A stretch of 64,000 bases of DNA from Australimonas brisbanensis. GTDB taxonomy: Bacteria > Chloroflexota > Dehalococcoidia > Lucifugimonadales > Australimonadaceae. Where the stretch lies: positions 68,950 through 132,949 of the forward strand of contig JAYQTA010000007.1 of assembly GCA_038147155.1 (NCBI GenBank), read 5' to 3'. A program made the position numbers and the translations under genes. The notes beneath the pieces were generated by a model, which saw nothing but the letters and a program-made list of their open reading frames with translations, had not been told where the DNA came from and did no database searches. Below are positions 34,185 to 43,131 of the stretch, piece by piece. Every line of letters begins with the position of its first letter. Position 1 is the stretch's first letter.

Positions 34185-35750
34185 CTACCCCCCGTAGAGG
34201 GAGAGGGCCAGCTCCTCCAGCTTGTCCTCGCCCACGTGCGCCCTGATGGCGTCCCAGAACTCCAGGTCCCACTCGGAGACGAAGGTGATGGCCGTGCCCT
34301 CCCGTCCCATGCGGGCGGTGCGGCCGATGCGGTGGACGTAGTCCTCCACCTGCTCCGGGATGTCGTAGTTGATGACGTGGGAGACGGCGGGCACGTCGAT
34401 GCCGCGCGCGGTGAGGCTCGTGGAGATGAGCAGGGTGGTGCGCCCGGCCCGGAAGTCGGCCATGACGGCGTTGCGCTCGCCCTGGGGCAGCCCGCCGTGG
34501 ATCGGCGCGCAGGTGATGCCCTTGCGCCTCAGGATGGTGACGAGCCGGTCCACGTCCACCTGCATGCGGCAGAAGACGATGGCCTGGTCGCCCTCCTGGA
34601 AGTGCGAGGCGACCTCCGCCAGCGCCTCCGGCTTATCGCGCCGGGCAACCTCCGCGTAGAACTGGCGCACCATCTCCACGGGCTTCGATTCCTCGCCCGC
34701 CCGGAACCACTGGGGCTCGCGCAGGTAGGAGTAGATGAGGCGGCGTATCTGGGTGGGGACGGTGGCGGAGAAGAGCACCGTCTGGCGCGAACGAGGGGTG
34801 GAGCGCAGGATGCGCCGGATGTCCGGCAGGAAGCCGATGTCCAGCATCTGGTCGGCCTCGTCCAGCACCACGGTACGCACCCGGTCCAGCTGCAGGAACC
34901 CCCGGTCGATCAGGTCGATGACGCGCCCCGGCGTGCCCACCACCACCTGGGCACCGGCGGTGAGCTGGTCCATCTGGCGCTTGATGGGCGCACCGCCGTA
35001 CACGGCGCACACGTCGATGCCCCGGTAGCGCACGATGCGCGTTATCTCGTCGGTCACCTGCTGGGCCAGTTCGCGCGTGGGCACCAGCACCAGCGCTTGG
35101 ACGTAGCCGTCGGCCCGGTCCACCGCCTCGGCGATGGGGATGCCGAAGCCCGCGGTCTTGCCCGTCCCTGTCTGCGCCTGACCCACCAGGTCAACGCCCG
35201 TCAGCATGGGGGCGATGACCTGCTCCTGGATCGGCGTGGGGGCGACGTAGCCCATGTCGGCCAGCGCGCGAGCCACGGGGGCGCTCACCTGCACGGAGCC
35301 GAAGGGCTCGGTGCGCGCCTGCTCCCCCGTGAGGGTGCCCTCAGGGCGCTGACGCGCGCCGCGCGGGCTCTCGCTGGCCGGGGCGGGCTCACCGGAGCGC
35401 GCGCCACCGCGCCCACGCCCGCCACGCGAGCGCTGGGGCCGGTCGTCGTCCTCACGCGGAGCGGCGGGAGCGTCCTGACGCGCAGGTGCAGCCTCGGCAG
35501 CGGGCTGCCCGTCCGGTGCCTCAGTGGGACGCTCGCCACCCTGGCCGCGTCCGCGACCGCCACGGCGGCGGCGCCTGCGTGCGGGGCGCTCGCCCTCAGG
35601 GCGGGGCGCGCCATCCCGTGCGCCGGTGCGCTGACGGGGTGCGGGCTCGGAGGCAGGGGTTTCGGGCTTGCCGCCCTTCGGGGCGGGCTTGTCGTGGGGC
35701 TCCGCGGGCGTCTTCTTGCCCAGGAGCCGGGAGAGGAATCCTTTGACCAT
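34185..35750 (-). CDS. DEAD-box RNA helicase with N-terminal disordered RG-rich region
   Basis: 521 residues. Residues 1-150 are low-complexity and rich in Arg, Gly, Pro and Ala (RRRRRRGGRGRGQGG, RSRGGRGRGG). The helicase core follows: Q motif PTPIQEQVI, motif I AQTGTGKT, PTRELAQQ, GTPGR, motif II DEAD, SAT, then ARGIDVP and HRIGRTAR. It unwinds short RNA duplexes, probably in ribosome assembly or RNA decay. In most bacterial paralogues the RG-rich tail is at the C-terminus; here it is at the N-terminus and the C-terminus is short. Confidence 0.92.
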   Translation of the reverse strand: MVKGFLSRLLGKKTPAEPHDKPAPKGGKPETPASEPAPRQRTGARDGAPRPEGERPARRRRRRGGRGRGQGGERPTEAPDGQPAAEAAPARQDAPAAPREDDDRPQRSRGGRGRGGARSGEPAPASESPRGARQRPEGTLTGEQARTEPFGSVQVSAPVARALADMGYVAPTPIQEQVIAPMLTGVDLVGQAQTGTGKTAGFGIPIAEAVDRADGYVQALVLVPTRELAQQVTDEITRIVRYRGIDVCAVYGGAPIKRQMDQLTAGAQVVVGTPGRVIDLIDRGFLQLDRVRTVVLDEADQMLDIGFLPDIRRILRSTPRSRQTVLFSATVPTQIRRLIYSYLREPQWFRAGEESKPVEMVRQFYAEVARRDKPEALAEVASHFQEGDQAIVFCRMQVDVDRLVTILRRKGITCAPIHGGLPQGERNAVMADFRAGRTTLLISTSLTARGIDVPAVSHVINYDIPEQVEDYVHRIGRTARMGREGTAITFVSEWDLEFWDAIRAHVGEDKLEELALSLYGG

Positions 35751-35758
35751 GTGCCGCT

Positions 35759-35767
35759 ATGGTAGCA
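35759..35767 (-). promoter_or_regulatory. Extended -10 promoter of the helicase gene (leaderless)
   Basis: TGC-TACCAT on the minus strand. Only eight bases (35758-35751) separate it from the ATG at 35750, so the transcript should start at or within a base or two of the ATG. Confidence 0.5.
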
Positions 35768-35791
35768 CGGGCATGGGCCCGCGGGTGCTAC
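35762..35791 (-). terminator. Hairpin at the end of ispG
   Basis: GTAGCAC (35762-35768) pairs with GTGCTAC (35785-35791), with GGGC/GCCC inside. It overlaps the ispG stop and the helicase -10. No T-tract. Confidence 0.35.
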
Positions 35792-36942
35792 GCGCTCGCT
35801 CCGTTCACCTCGTCTGCCACCATCTGCACCTCCTCCATGAGGGCGGTGAGCATGTCGGCGGCCTCCACCACGCGGGACTTGCGCCCCTTGCGGAAGATGA
35901 CGGCGCGCCCGTTGCCCGCAGCGATGCCCACGTCAGCGTCCTTGGCCTCACCGGGCCCGTTCACCTCGCAGCCCATCACCGCCACCTTCACGGGCACGTC
36001 CATGCCCTTGAGCAGCCCGTCCACCTCGTTGGCCAGGGCCCGGATGTCCACGTCCGCCCGCCCACAGGAGGGGCAGGCCACCATCTGCACGCCCTTGGCG
36101 CGCAGGTCCAGCGCCTTGAGTATCTCGTAGCCCGTCTCCACCTCGGTGACGGAGTTGTCGGAGAGCGAGACGCGTATCGTGTCCCCTATCCCCTCATACA
36201 GCAGGATGCCCAGGCCCACGGAGGAGCGGATCGTCCCCGTGCGCGCCGTGCCCGACTCGGTGATGCCCAGGTGGAAGGGGTACGGCACCATGGGCGCCAG
36301 CTTGCGGTAGGCCTCCACGGTGGTGTCCACGTCGTAGGCCTTGAGGGAGATCTTGATCAGGTCGAAGTCCAGGTCCTCCAGCAGCTGTATCTCCCACAGC
36401 CCGGTGGCCACCATGTGGTCCACGGCGGAGACCGTCTCCCCGTCGCCGGAACTTGCCGCCCCCTTCACCAGCCGGTTCACCCCGTCGGCATGCCGGTGCT
36501 GCCCACGGGTGACGCCGATGGCGCCCACCGGCGGGAGAGAACCGAAGTTCACGCCGATGCGGATGGGCACCGACCGCTCCTTGGCCCCGCGCACCACCTC
36601 GCGCACCTTCTCCGGGTCGCGGATGTTGCCAGGGTTGAGGCGCAGGCAGTCCACGCCCTGAGCCAGCGCCTCCAGCGCCAGCTGGTGGTGGAAGTGGATA
36701 TCGGCCACCACGGGGATGCGCACCTGGCGCTTGATGGCCCCCAGTGCCTGGGCGGCCTCCATGTCCGGCACCGCGCACCGGATGATCTCGCAGCCCGCCG
36801 CCTCCAGCTCGTGGATCTGGCGCACCGTGGCGGCCACATCGCGAGTGTCGGTCTTGGTCATGGATTGCACGGTGATGGGCGCATCGCCCCCCACCTGCAC
36901 GTTACCGACGAACACGGGCTTGGTGACCCGGCGTGTGCGCAT
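35788..36942 (-). CDS. ispG: 4-Hydroxy-3-methylbut-2-enyl diphosphate synthase (flavodoxin/ferredoxin)
   Basis: 384 residues, the standard bacterial length. The [4Fe-4S] ligands are Cys290 and Cys293 (ACPSCGR), Cys325 (MGCEVNGPGE) and Glu332. The TIM barrel begins VQVGGDAPITVQSMTKTDT. It converts MEcPP to HMBPP in the MEP isoprenoid pathway, joining dxr upstream in the same direction. A dispersed repeat lies between rseP and ispG and may separate their transcription. Confidence 0.95.
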   Translation of the reverse strand: MRTRRVTKPVFVGNVQVGGDAPITVQSMTKTDTRDVAATVRQIHELEAAGCEIIRCAVPDMEAAQALGAIKRQVRIPVVADIHFHHQLALEALAQGVDCLRLNPGNIRDPEKVREVVRGAKERSVPIRIGVNFGSLPPVGAIGVTRGQHRHADGVNRLVKGAASSGDGETVSAVDHMVATGLWEIQLLEDLDFDLIKISLKAYDVDTTVEAYRKLAPMVPYPFHLGITESGTARTGTIRSSVGLGILLYEGIGDTIRVSLSDNSVTEVETGYEILKALDLRAKGVQMVACPSCGRADVDIRALANEVDGLLKGMDVPVKVAVMGCEVNGPGEAKDADVGIAAGNGRAVIFRKGRKSRVVEAADMLTALMEEVQMVADEVNGASA

Positions 36943-36957
36943 GTTCTTCGCTCCCCG

Positions 36958-37106
36958 CCCGCCTCCGGCGGGCTCGTTCCAGGGGACTCCCCTGCGCGCC
37001 CTGCGGGCGCTACCCCGTCTACGCGCCCTGCCGGGCGCTCAACGTGGGGCCTGCGGCCCCGCTCGCTGGGCGCTCGCACCCCGAGCCCTGCGCGCCCTAT
37101 GGGCCG
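36958..37106 (+). repeat. Dispersed modular intergenic repeat, copy 4 (A-B)
   Basis: Module A (CAGGGGACTCCCCTG, CGCTACCCCGTCTACGCG) and module B (GTGGGGCCTGCGGCCCCGC) in the plus orientation. The right end meets the CTAG that holds the rseP stop codon at 37107. It is the only break in the rpsB-to-ispG gene string. Confidence 0.75.
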
Positions 37107-38420
37107 CTAGCCCCCGCCCAGGACGCTGCCGCCCCGCAGGAGGCGCGCGATGTCCTGGATGCTCACGTATGCGATGCCCGCCATGAGCAGGGCGAAGCCC
37201 GTCAGGTGGACGAGGCGCTCCTTCTCCGGGGCCAGGCGCCGCCCTCGGCGCGCTAATTCTACCAACACCAGGGTGATGCGCCCACCGTCGAGCGCGGGGA
37301 GCGGCAGGATGTTGACGATGGCCAGGTTGATGGACAGCAGCGCCGCCCAGGCGATCAGCGGGCTGAGCCCCGCGCGCGCCACCTCGCCGGTGGCCTGGGC
37401 GATGCCCACGGGCCCCGATATCTGCACCTGCGATGCGCCGGATATCCAGCGGGATATCTCGTTGCGGAAGACCACCAGCACATCACCCATCTGTCGCAGC
37501 GCGTGCGGGAGCGCGGGCCAGAGGCCCTCGGCCCGGTGCTCCGTGAGGCGCTCCGTGAGGGTCGCGTCCCCCAGCGCCGTCAGTGCGTCGGCGGGGATGC
37601 TCAGCGTCAGCAGCCGCCCCGCGCGCATCACCCGCAGCGGCATGGCCTGCCCGGGGTTGGCCTCGGCCCACGCGGCGGCGGCCTCGGTCAGGCCCGTGGC
37701 GCTCAGCACCTGGCGCTCGCCCGCCAGCACCGGCGCATCGCCCACCAGCAGGCCCGCCGCCGTGAGGGGCGATGCGCCCGGCAGGGAAGCCACCGTGGTC
37801 AGCGCATTGGCCACACGCACCCCGGTGGCGCCCTCCCCCACGGGTGGGGCGGAGCGCACCTCGCTGATGCGCACGTCCAGCGGCTCGCCCCGGCGCTCGA
37901 TGACCCAGCCGGAGTCCGCGTTGAGCCGCAGCTGGAGCGCACCGGAGAGGGCCGCCGTGTTCTCCACCGCTCGTCCGTCCACCGACCGGATCACATCCCC
38001 CGCCTGCACCCCCGCGGACTCGGCGGGCGAGCCAGGGGCCACCGAGACCACCGTCACGTCGGCGATGGTCACCTGCTGCCCGATCATCAGCACCGCCGTC
38101 AGCAGGAAGATGGGCAACAGCGCGTTCATGGCGGGCCCCGCCGCCAACACGGCCAGGCGCGCGCGCGCCGACTTGGCCCCGAAGGAGCGCGTCCCCGCGC
38201 CGGGACCGTCCTCCCCCTCCATGCGCACGAAGCCGCCCAGGGGCAGTAAGTTGAGGGTGTAGTCCGTCTCGCCCCGGCGGATGCCGTACACGCGTGGCGG
38301 ATAGCCCACCCCGAACTCCAGCACCTTCACCCCGGCCAGCTTGGCCACGGTGAAGTGCCCCAACTCATGAACGATCACCAGCACGCCCAGCACCAGCAGG
38401 AAGAGCAGCACCGTGGTCAT
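37107..38420 (-). CDS. rseP: Site-2 intramembrane protease RseP
   Basis: 437 residues from ATG 38420, which overlaps the dxr stop as ATGA. Catalytic HELGH at 18-22 in the first helix, the FGVGYPPRVYG and LPLGGFVRM blocks after it, a PDZ domain near 115-180 (PGSPAESAGVQAGDVIRSVD), and the third catalytic residue in LPLPALDGGR near the C-terminus. It cuts membrane-anchored regulators, such as anti-sigma factors, and signal-peptide remnants. Confidence 0.94.
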   Translation of the reverse strand: MTTVLLFLLVLGVLVIVHELGHFTVAKLAGVKVLEFGVGYPPRVYGIRRGETDYTLNLLPLGGFVRMEGEDGPGAGTRSFGAKSARARLAVLAAGPAMNALLPIFLLTAVLMIGQQVTIADVTVVSVAPGSPAESAGVQAGDVIRSVDGRAVENTAALSGALQLRLNADSGWVIERRGEPLDVRISEVRSAPPVGEGATGVRVANALTTVASLPGASPLTAAGLLVGDAPVLAGERQVLSATGLTEAAAAWAEANPGQAMPLRVMRAGRLLTLSIPADALTALGDATLTERLTEHRAEGLWPALPHALRQMGDVLVVFRNEISRWISGASQVQISGPVGIAQATGEVARAGLSPLIAWAALLSINLAIVNILPLPALDGGRITLVLVELARRGRRLAPEKERLVHLTGFALLMAGIAYVSIQDIARLLRGGSVLGGG

Positions 38421-39535
38421 CGCGCGCCTCCCACCCGCTCGGCCACCTGGGCGCGGGCCCACGCATCGGCCGCCAGCACCGCCTCCACCGAATCGTCCGC
38501 CCACCCCTCATGACGCTCCACGACCCCGGCCACCAGGGACGGGATGTCACCGAAGCCGATGCGCCCCGCCAGGAACAGGTGCACCGCCTCCTCGTCGGCA
38601 GCGGAGAGCACGGCGGGATGGGTGCCCCCCGCTCGGCTCGCCGCCAACGCCGTGGCGAAGCACGGGTAGCGCGCCGGGTCCAGCGCCTCGAAGGTGAGGT
38701 TGGGGTAGGCCAGCGGGTCGTAGCGAGGGATGACGGGGCTCTCGACCCGTTCCGGGTGGGTGAGGGCGTACTGGATCGGCAGGCGCATGTCGGGCGGGCC
38801 CATCTGCGCCTTCACGGACCCGTCGGCCAGCTCCACGAAAGAATGCACCACGCTCTGCGGATGCACCACCACCTCGATGCGCTCATACGGCACGTCGAAC
38901 AGCCAGCGCGACTCGATGACCTCGAAGCCCTTGTTCATCAGGGTGGACGAGTCGATGGTGATCTTGCGTCCCATGACCCAGGTGGGGTGCCGCAGCGCCT
39001 GCTCCGGGGTGACCTGGGCCAGTTCATCCAGCGAGCGGGTGCGGAAGGGGCCGCCGGAGGCGGTGATGATGAGGCGGCGCGGGGGCTGGGCCTCCCCCTG
39101 GATGCACTGCCAGATGGCGGAGGGCTCCGAGTCCACGGGCAGCACCTGTGCGCCGTGAGCGGCCCCGGTGCGCATCACCAGCCCCCCGGCCATGACGATG
39201 ACCTCCTTGTCGGAGAGGGCCACCGCCTTGCCCGCGCGCAGCGCGGCGAGGGTGGCGTGCAGGCCCGCCTTGCCCGTGAGGGCCATCATCACCACGTCCG
39301 CCTCGGGGAGCGTGGCCATCTCCTCCAGGGAGATGGTCTGCGCGCCATCGAAGGCGACGCCCGCGCCGGAGTGGACGTAGCGGGGCCGGAACTCGGCCAC
39401 CTGGCGGGCGAGCAGTTCCGTGTTGTTCCCGGCGGCCAGGCCCACCACCCGGAAGCGGTCCGCCAGCGCGCGCACCACGCCCAGGGTCTGGGTGCCGATG
39501 GAGCCGGTGGACCCCAGGACGACGATGCCCTTCAT
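38417..39535 (-). CDS. dxr: 1-Deoxy-D-xylulose 5-phosphate reductoisomerase
   Basis: 372 residues. NADPH motif GSTGSIGTQTL at 8-18, active-site loops VDSEPSAIWQCI and TASGGPFR, metal/substrate block MGRKITIDSSTLMNKG. It makes MEP, the first committed step of isoprenoid synthesis, and pairs with ispG in this cluster. The SEPSAIW stretch has Pro where E. coli has His, and SDKE replaces the usual ANKE; both changes are visible but their effect is unknown. Confidence 0.94.
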   Translation of the reverse strand: MKGIVVLGSTGSIGTQTLGVVRALADRFRVVGLAAGNNTELLARQVAEFRPRYVHSGAGVAFDGAQTISLEEMATLPEADVVMMALTGKAGLHATLAALRAGKAVALSDKEVIVMAGGLVMRTGAAHGAQVLPVDSEPSAIWQCIQGEAQPPRRLIITASGGPFRTRSLDELAQVTPEQALRHPTWVMGRKITIDSSTLMNKGFEVIESRWLFDVPYERIEVVVHPQSVVHSFVELADGSVKAQMGPPDMRLPIQYALTHPERVESPVIPRYDPLAYPNLTFEALDPARYPCFATALAASRAGGTHPAVLSAADEEAVHLFLAGRIGFGDIPSLVAGVVERHEGWADDSVEAVLAADAWARAQVAERVGGAR

Positions 39536-39559
39536 GCCGCACTTAACCTCACGCTGCGT

Positions 39560-40471
39560 TCACCCTGCGGGCCAGAGCCTGCTGGCAGCGTAAACGAGGG
39601 GTAGCACCACAACAAGGCTGTCCATGCGGTCGAGCATGCCGCCGTGGCCGGGAATCAACACCCCGGAGTCCTTCACCCCGGCGATGCGCTTGAGCTTCGA
39701 TTCGGCCAGGTCGCCCAGTTGCGCGCCCACGCCGATGGCGAGGCCCAGCCCCACCGCCCAGACAAACGCGTTGGCGATGCCGTCCGCGAGGGCCACCAGC
39801 CCAACGCTGGCTCCGACGGCCGCCAGCAGGCCTCCCACGGCGCCCTCCCACGTCTTGGATGGGCTGATGGACGGGGCCATCTTGTGCGCGCCGATTAGCC
39901 GCCCCACGGCATACGCCCCGGTGTCCGTGGCGAAGGTGGCCAGCAGTCCCACCAACACCCACGCCAGGCCCTCCGGACCGGCGCGCAGCAGCACCGCCGC
40001 GGCCAGAGGCCCCCCCGCGTAGGCGGCTCCCAGTGCCGTCAGCGCGCCGTCGCCCACGGCCTCCGGGGAGCGGCGCACCCACGCGGCGGTGGCCGCCGTG
40101 GCCAGCGCCCCCACGCCCAGGGCCGCCAGCACCCACACGCCACCGAACGCGGCCGCTCCGGCCAGGGCTGCCGCCCACAGCGCGCCGGTGACGATGAGCG
40201 GGCGCCAGCCCGAGCGCGCCAGGAGCACCAGCGCCTCGGACCCACCCGCCAGCGCGGCGAGGGCGGCCAGGGCGGCCAGGGCGGGTCCGCCCAGCCAGAC
40301 CGCACCCAGCACCAGGGGCAGGCCCACGGCGGCGCTGGCCAGGCGCACCGGCAGGCCAGAGGGGGCCCTGCGCGGTGCGGGCCGGGGTGAGGGTGCGGGA
40401 GGCACGGGGGCTGCGGGCCCCCCGGAACCAGCCCTGCGGGTGCGTGGACCGGACGAGGGACGATTGGTCAT
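39560..40471 (-). CDS. cdsA: Phosphatidate cytidylyltransferase
   Basis: 303 residues from ATG 40471, which lies 10 nt after the uppS stop. About 40 Pro/Arg-rich residues precede eight or so transmembrane helices. The signature is intact near the C-terminus: SKTWEGAVGG, GDLAESKLKR and GVKDSGVLIPGHGGMLDRMD. It makes CDP-diacylglycerol from phosphatidic acid and CTP, the branch point for phospholipids. Confidence 0.93.
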   Translation of the reverse strand: MTNRPSSGPRTRRAGSGGPAAPVPPAPSPRPAPRRAPSGLPVRLASAAVGLPLVLGAVWLGGPALAALAALAALAGGSEALVLLARSGWRPLIVTGALWAAALAGAAAFGGVWVLAALGVGALATAATAAWVRRSPEAVGDGALTALGAAYAGGPLAAAVLLRAGPEGLAWVLVGLLATFATDTGAYAVGRLIGAHKMAPSISPSKTWEGAVGGLLAAVGASVGLVALADGIANAFVWAVGLGLAIGVGAQLGDLAESKLKRIAGVKDSGVLIPGHGGMLDRMDSLVVVLPLVYAASRLWPAG

Positions 40472-40481
40472 GGTGATTTCC

Positions 40482-41210
40482 CTAGGGGAGACGGCCGAAA
40501 CGGCGTTTGCGCGCGCTGTAGGCATCCAGGGCCCGCCCGACCTCGGCCGTATCGAAGTCGGGCCAGCAGACGGCGGTCTGGTAGTACTCGGCATAGGCCG
40601 CCTGCCAGATGAGGAAGTTGGAGATGCGCTGCTCACCGGCGGTGCGGATGATCAGGTCGGGGTCGGGCACGTCGGGCAGGTAGAGGTGCGCGCGCACCGT
40701 CTCCTCGGTGATGGCCTCCGGGGCGATGCCCGAGGCCACGATGGCCCGCACCGCGTCCACCAGCTCGGCCCGTCCGCCGTAGTCGAAGGCCACGCACAAT
40801 TGCAGCCCGGTGTTCTGGGCGGTGAGGGCCACGGCGGAGCGGATCGCCTCGGCCAGCGGGCCGGGCAGGCGCTCCAGCGAGCCCAGGTGGCGGATGCGCA
40901 CGCCGCGCCGGTGCAGGGTGGCGGCCTCCTCGCCGATCACCTCATGCAGGATGCGCAGCAGCCCCTCCACCTCCGGGGCGGGGCGTCCCCAGTTCTCCGT
41001 GGAGAAGGCGTAGAGGGTCAGGAAGCGCACCCCCCCGTCCTGGAAGGAGGCGATGACGCGCCGGATGTTCTCCGTGCCCGCCTGGTGCCCCTCCAGCCGC
41101 GGGCGGCCCTGGCGCTCGGCCCAGCGGCCGTTGCCGTCCATGATCAGCGCCACGTGACGGGGAACGGCCCGGGTGGCGGCATCGCGGGGGGAGAGCGCTT
41201 CGAGGGTCAC
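40482..41210 (-). CDS. uppS: Isoprenyl (undecaprenyl) diphosphate synthase
   Basis: 242 residues from GTG 41210, which overlaps the frr stop by one base. Cis-prenyltransferase motifs: ALIMDGNGRWA with catalytic Asp25, LYAFSTENWGRP, and near the end PDLIIRTAGEQRISNFLIWQ followed by YAEYY. It makes the C55 (or similar) lipid carrier for cell envelope synthesis from IPP made by the MEP pathway genes of the same cluster. Confidence 0.94.
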   Translation of the reverse strand: MTLEALSPRDAATRAVPRHVALIMDGNGRWAERQGRPRLEGHQAGTENIRRVIASFQDGGVRFLTLYAFSTENWGRPAPEVEGLLRILHEVIGEEAATLHRRGVRIRHLGSLERLPGPLAEAIRSAVALTAQNTGLQLCVAFDYGGRAELVDAVRAIVASGIAPEAITEETVRAHLYLPDVPDPDLIIRTAGEQRISNFLIWQAAYAEYYQTAVCWPDFDTAEVGRALDAYSARKRRFGRLP

Positions 41211-41782
41211 TAGACCTCCAGCAGCTCCGCTTCCTTGCGGGTGGCGACCGCTGCGGCCTTGGCCGTGGCGGCATCGGTGAGCTTCTGCAATCGCTCCTGC
41301 TGGCGGCGCAGCTCGTCCTGGGAGAGCTGCTTGTTCTTCTCCATGCCGCGCAGCCCGTCCTGGGCGTCACGGCGCACGTTGCGGATGGAGATGTTGGTCT
41401 CCTCCAGCATCTTGCGCAGGCGGCGCACCATGTCCTGACGGCGCTCCTGGGTCATGGGGGGGATGGGCAGGCGTATCACCTGCCCGTCGTTGTTGGGCGT
41501 GAGGCCGATGTCCGACTTGAGCAACTCCTTCTCCAGGGAGTTGAGCGTCCCCTTGTCGAAGGGCTGGACCATGAGCATGCGGGCATCGGGCGCGGTGATG
41601 GTGGCCACCTGGTTCAGGGGCATCACCGTCCCGTACAGCTCAACGCGCACGTCCTCCAGCATGGCGGGGTTCGCCCGGCCCGTGCGCAGGCCCTCGGCCT
41701 CGTGGCGGAACACCTCCACCGACTTGTCCATGCGCTCATCAGCGTCCATGAACAGCAGTTCCAGTTCTTCGTTCTCAGGCAT
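41210..41782 (-). CDS. frr: Ribosome recycling factor
   Basis: 190 residues. Typical blocks: RTGRANPAMLEDVRVELYG, MLMVQPFDKGTLNSLEKELL, GLTPNNDGQVIRLPIPPMTQ and a three-helix bundle rich in charged residues. It splits post-termination ribosomes with EF-G. Position between pyrH and uppS is the standard order. Confidence 0.96.
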   Translation of the reverse strand: MPENEELELLFMDADERMDKSVEVFRHEAEGLRTGRANPAMLEDVRVELYGTVMPLNQVATITAPDARMLMVQPFDKGTLNSLEKELLKSDIGLTPNNDGQVIRLPIPPMTQERRQDMVRRLRKMLEETNISIRNVRRDAQDGLRGMEKNKQLSQDELRRQQERLQKLTDAATAKAAAVATRKEAELLEV

Positions 41783-41818
41783 GGGGGCCTCGCTTCACGC
41801 CCGGCAGGGCCAGGCGCG

Positions 41819-42559
41819 TCAGTGGGTCTGTGCGGGGTGGGCGGCGTCGATCAGCGTGCCCAGGGGTTCTCCCTCGAGGATAGCCGCCACCGAACCGGGC
41901 TTGAAGATATCGAAGACCCGGATGGGGAGCTCGTTCTCCATGCACAGGGAGAGCGCCGTGGAATCCATCACCTCCACCCGCTTGTTCAGCAGGTCGATGT
42001 AGCCGATGTGGTCGAAACGCTGGGCGCCGGGCTCCTTGCGCGGGTCGGCGTCGTACACCCCGTCCACCTTGTTCTTAGCCATGAGCAGGATGTCGGCGTG
42101 CATCTCCACCGCGCGCAGGGCGGCGGTGGTGTCCGTGGTCATGTAGGGGTTGCCGGTACCCGCGGCGAAGATGACCACACGCCCCTTCTCCAGGTGGCGC
42201 AGGGCCCGGCGGAAGATGTAGGGCTCAGCCACATCCCGGATGTCGATGGCCGACTGGGTGCGGGTGACCACGCCGTGCTGTTCCAGGGCGTCCTGCAGTG
42301 CCAGGGCGTTGATCACCGTGGCCAGCATCCCGGCATAGTCAGCCGTGGCGCGATCCATGCCCTTGCGCTCGGCCTCGGCGCCGCGCCAGATGTTGCCGCC
42401 ACCCACCACCAGGCACACCTGGGTGCCCAGGGCGAGGGCGGCCTTCACCTCTTCAGACAGGTAGGCCAGCACGGACCAATCGATGCCGGAGGGGGATGCC
42501 CCCCGCAGCGATTCACCCGAGAGCTTGAGCACCGCCCGCCGGTACCGCACTCCTGGCAT
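41819..42559 (-). CDS. pyrH: Uridylate kinase
   Basis: 246 residues. Amino-acid-kinase fold with KLSGESLRG, VVGGGNIWRG, AAGTGNPYMTTDT and MAKNKVDGVYDADPRK. It phosphorylates UMP to UDP and is a hexamer in bacteria. Located after tsf in the rpsB operon. Confidence 0.96.
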   Translation of the reverse strand: MPGVRYRRAVLKLSGESLRGASPSGIDWSVLAYLSEEVKAALALGTQVCLVVGGGNIWRGAEAERKGMDRATADYAGMLATVINALALQDALEQHGVVTRTQSAIDIRDVAEPYIFRRALRHLEKGRVVIFAAGTGNPYMTTDTTAALRAVEMHADILLMAKNKVDGVYDADPRKEPGAQRFDHIGYIDLLNKRVEVMDSTALSLCMENELPIRVFDIFKPGSVAAILEGEPLGTLIDAAHPAQTH

Positions 42560-42596
42560 GGGACCTCCTGCTCGAGAACTGCACCGGGCCGGCGGA

Positions 42597-43100
42597 CTAC
42601 TCGCCCAGGCTGTAGCGCGTGAACCGGCGCACCTGGATGTTCTCCCCGATGCGGGCCCGCACCTCCATCACCAGGTCGGCGATGGACTTGGACGAGTCCT
42701 TGATGTAGGCCTGCTTGAGCAGGCACACCTCCTCAGACCTGCGGGGCTCATCGGCAGGCTTGTCCGCCTCGTCCAGGTACAGGGGCGACATGGCCGCCAC
42801 CTGCATGGCGATGTTGCGAGCAAGCTCGCCGAACTCGGGCGTGCGCGCCACGAAGTCGGTCTCGCAGTTCAGCTCCACCATGGCGCCGATGCGCCCACCC
42901 GCGTGGATGTAGGAGCCCACCACGCCCTCGGCGGTGGAGCGGTCGGACTTGGTGGCGGCCTTCGCCAGCCCCTTGGCCAAAAGCGCAGCCTCCGCCTTGT
43001 CCAGGTTCCCGTCAGCGGCCTCCAGGGCACGCTTCGCGTCCATGATGCCCGCGCCGGTGCGCTCGCGCAGCTCGCGGATCTGGTCAGTCGTTACAGCCAC
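42597..43100 (-). CDS. tsf: Elongation factor Ts, short form
   Basis: 167 residues, far shorter than the 280-300 of E. coli-type EF-Ts but like that of Chloroflexi and Thermus. The UBA-like N-terminus has IRELRERTGAGIMDAKRAL and the nucleotide-release motif TDFVAR is at 81-86. The second core subdomain is reduced, so it probably works as a dimer. It recycles EF-Tu. Confidence 0.94.
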   Translation of the reverse strand: MAVTTDQIRELRERTGAGIMDAKRALEAADGNLDKAEAALLAKGLAKAATKSDRSTAEGVVGSYIHAGGRIGAMVELNCETDFVARTPEFGELARNIAMQVAAMSPLYLDEADKPADEPRRSEEVCLLKQAYIKDSSKSIADLVMEVRARIGENIQVRRFTRYSLGE

Positions 43101-43131
43101 CGTGCTACCTCATCCTCGGATGGTGTGGGGA

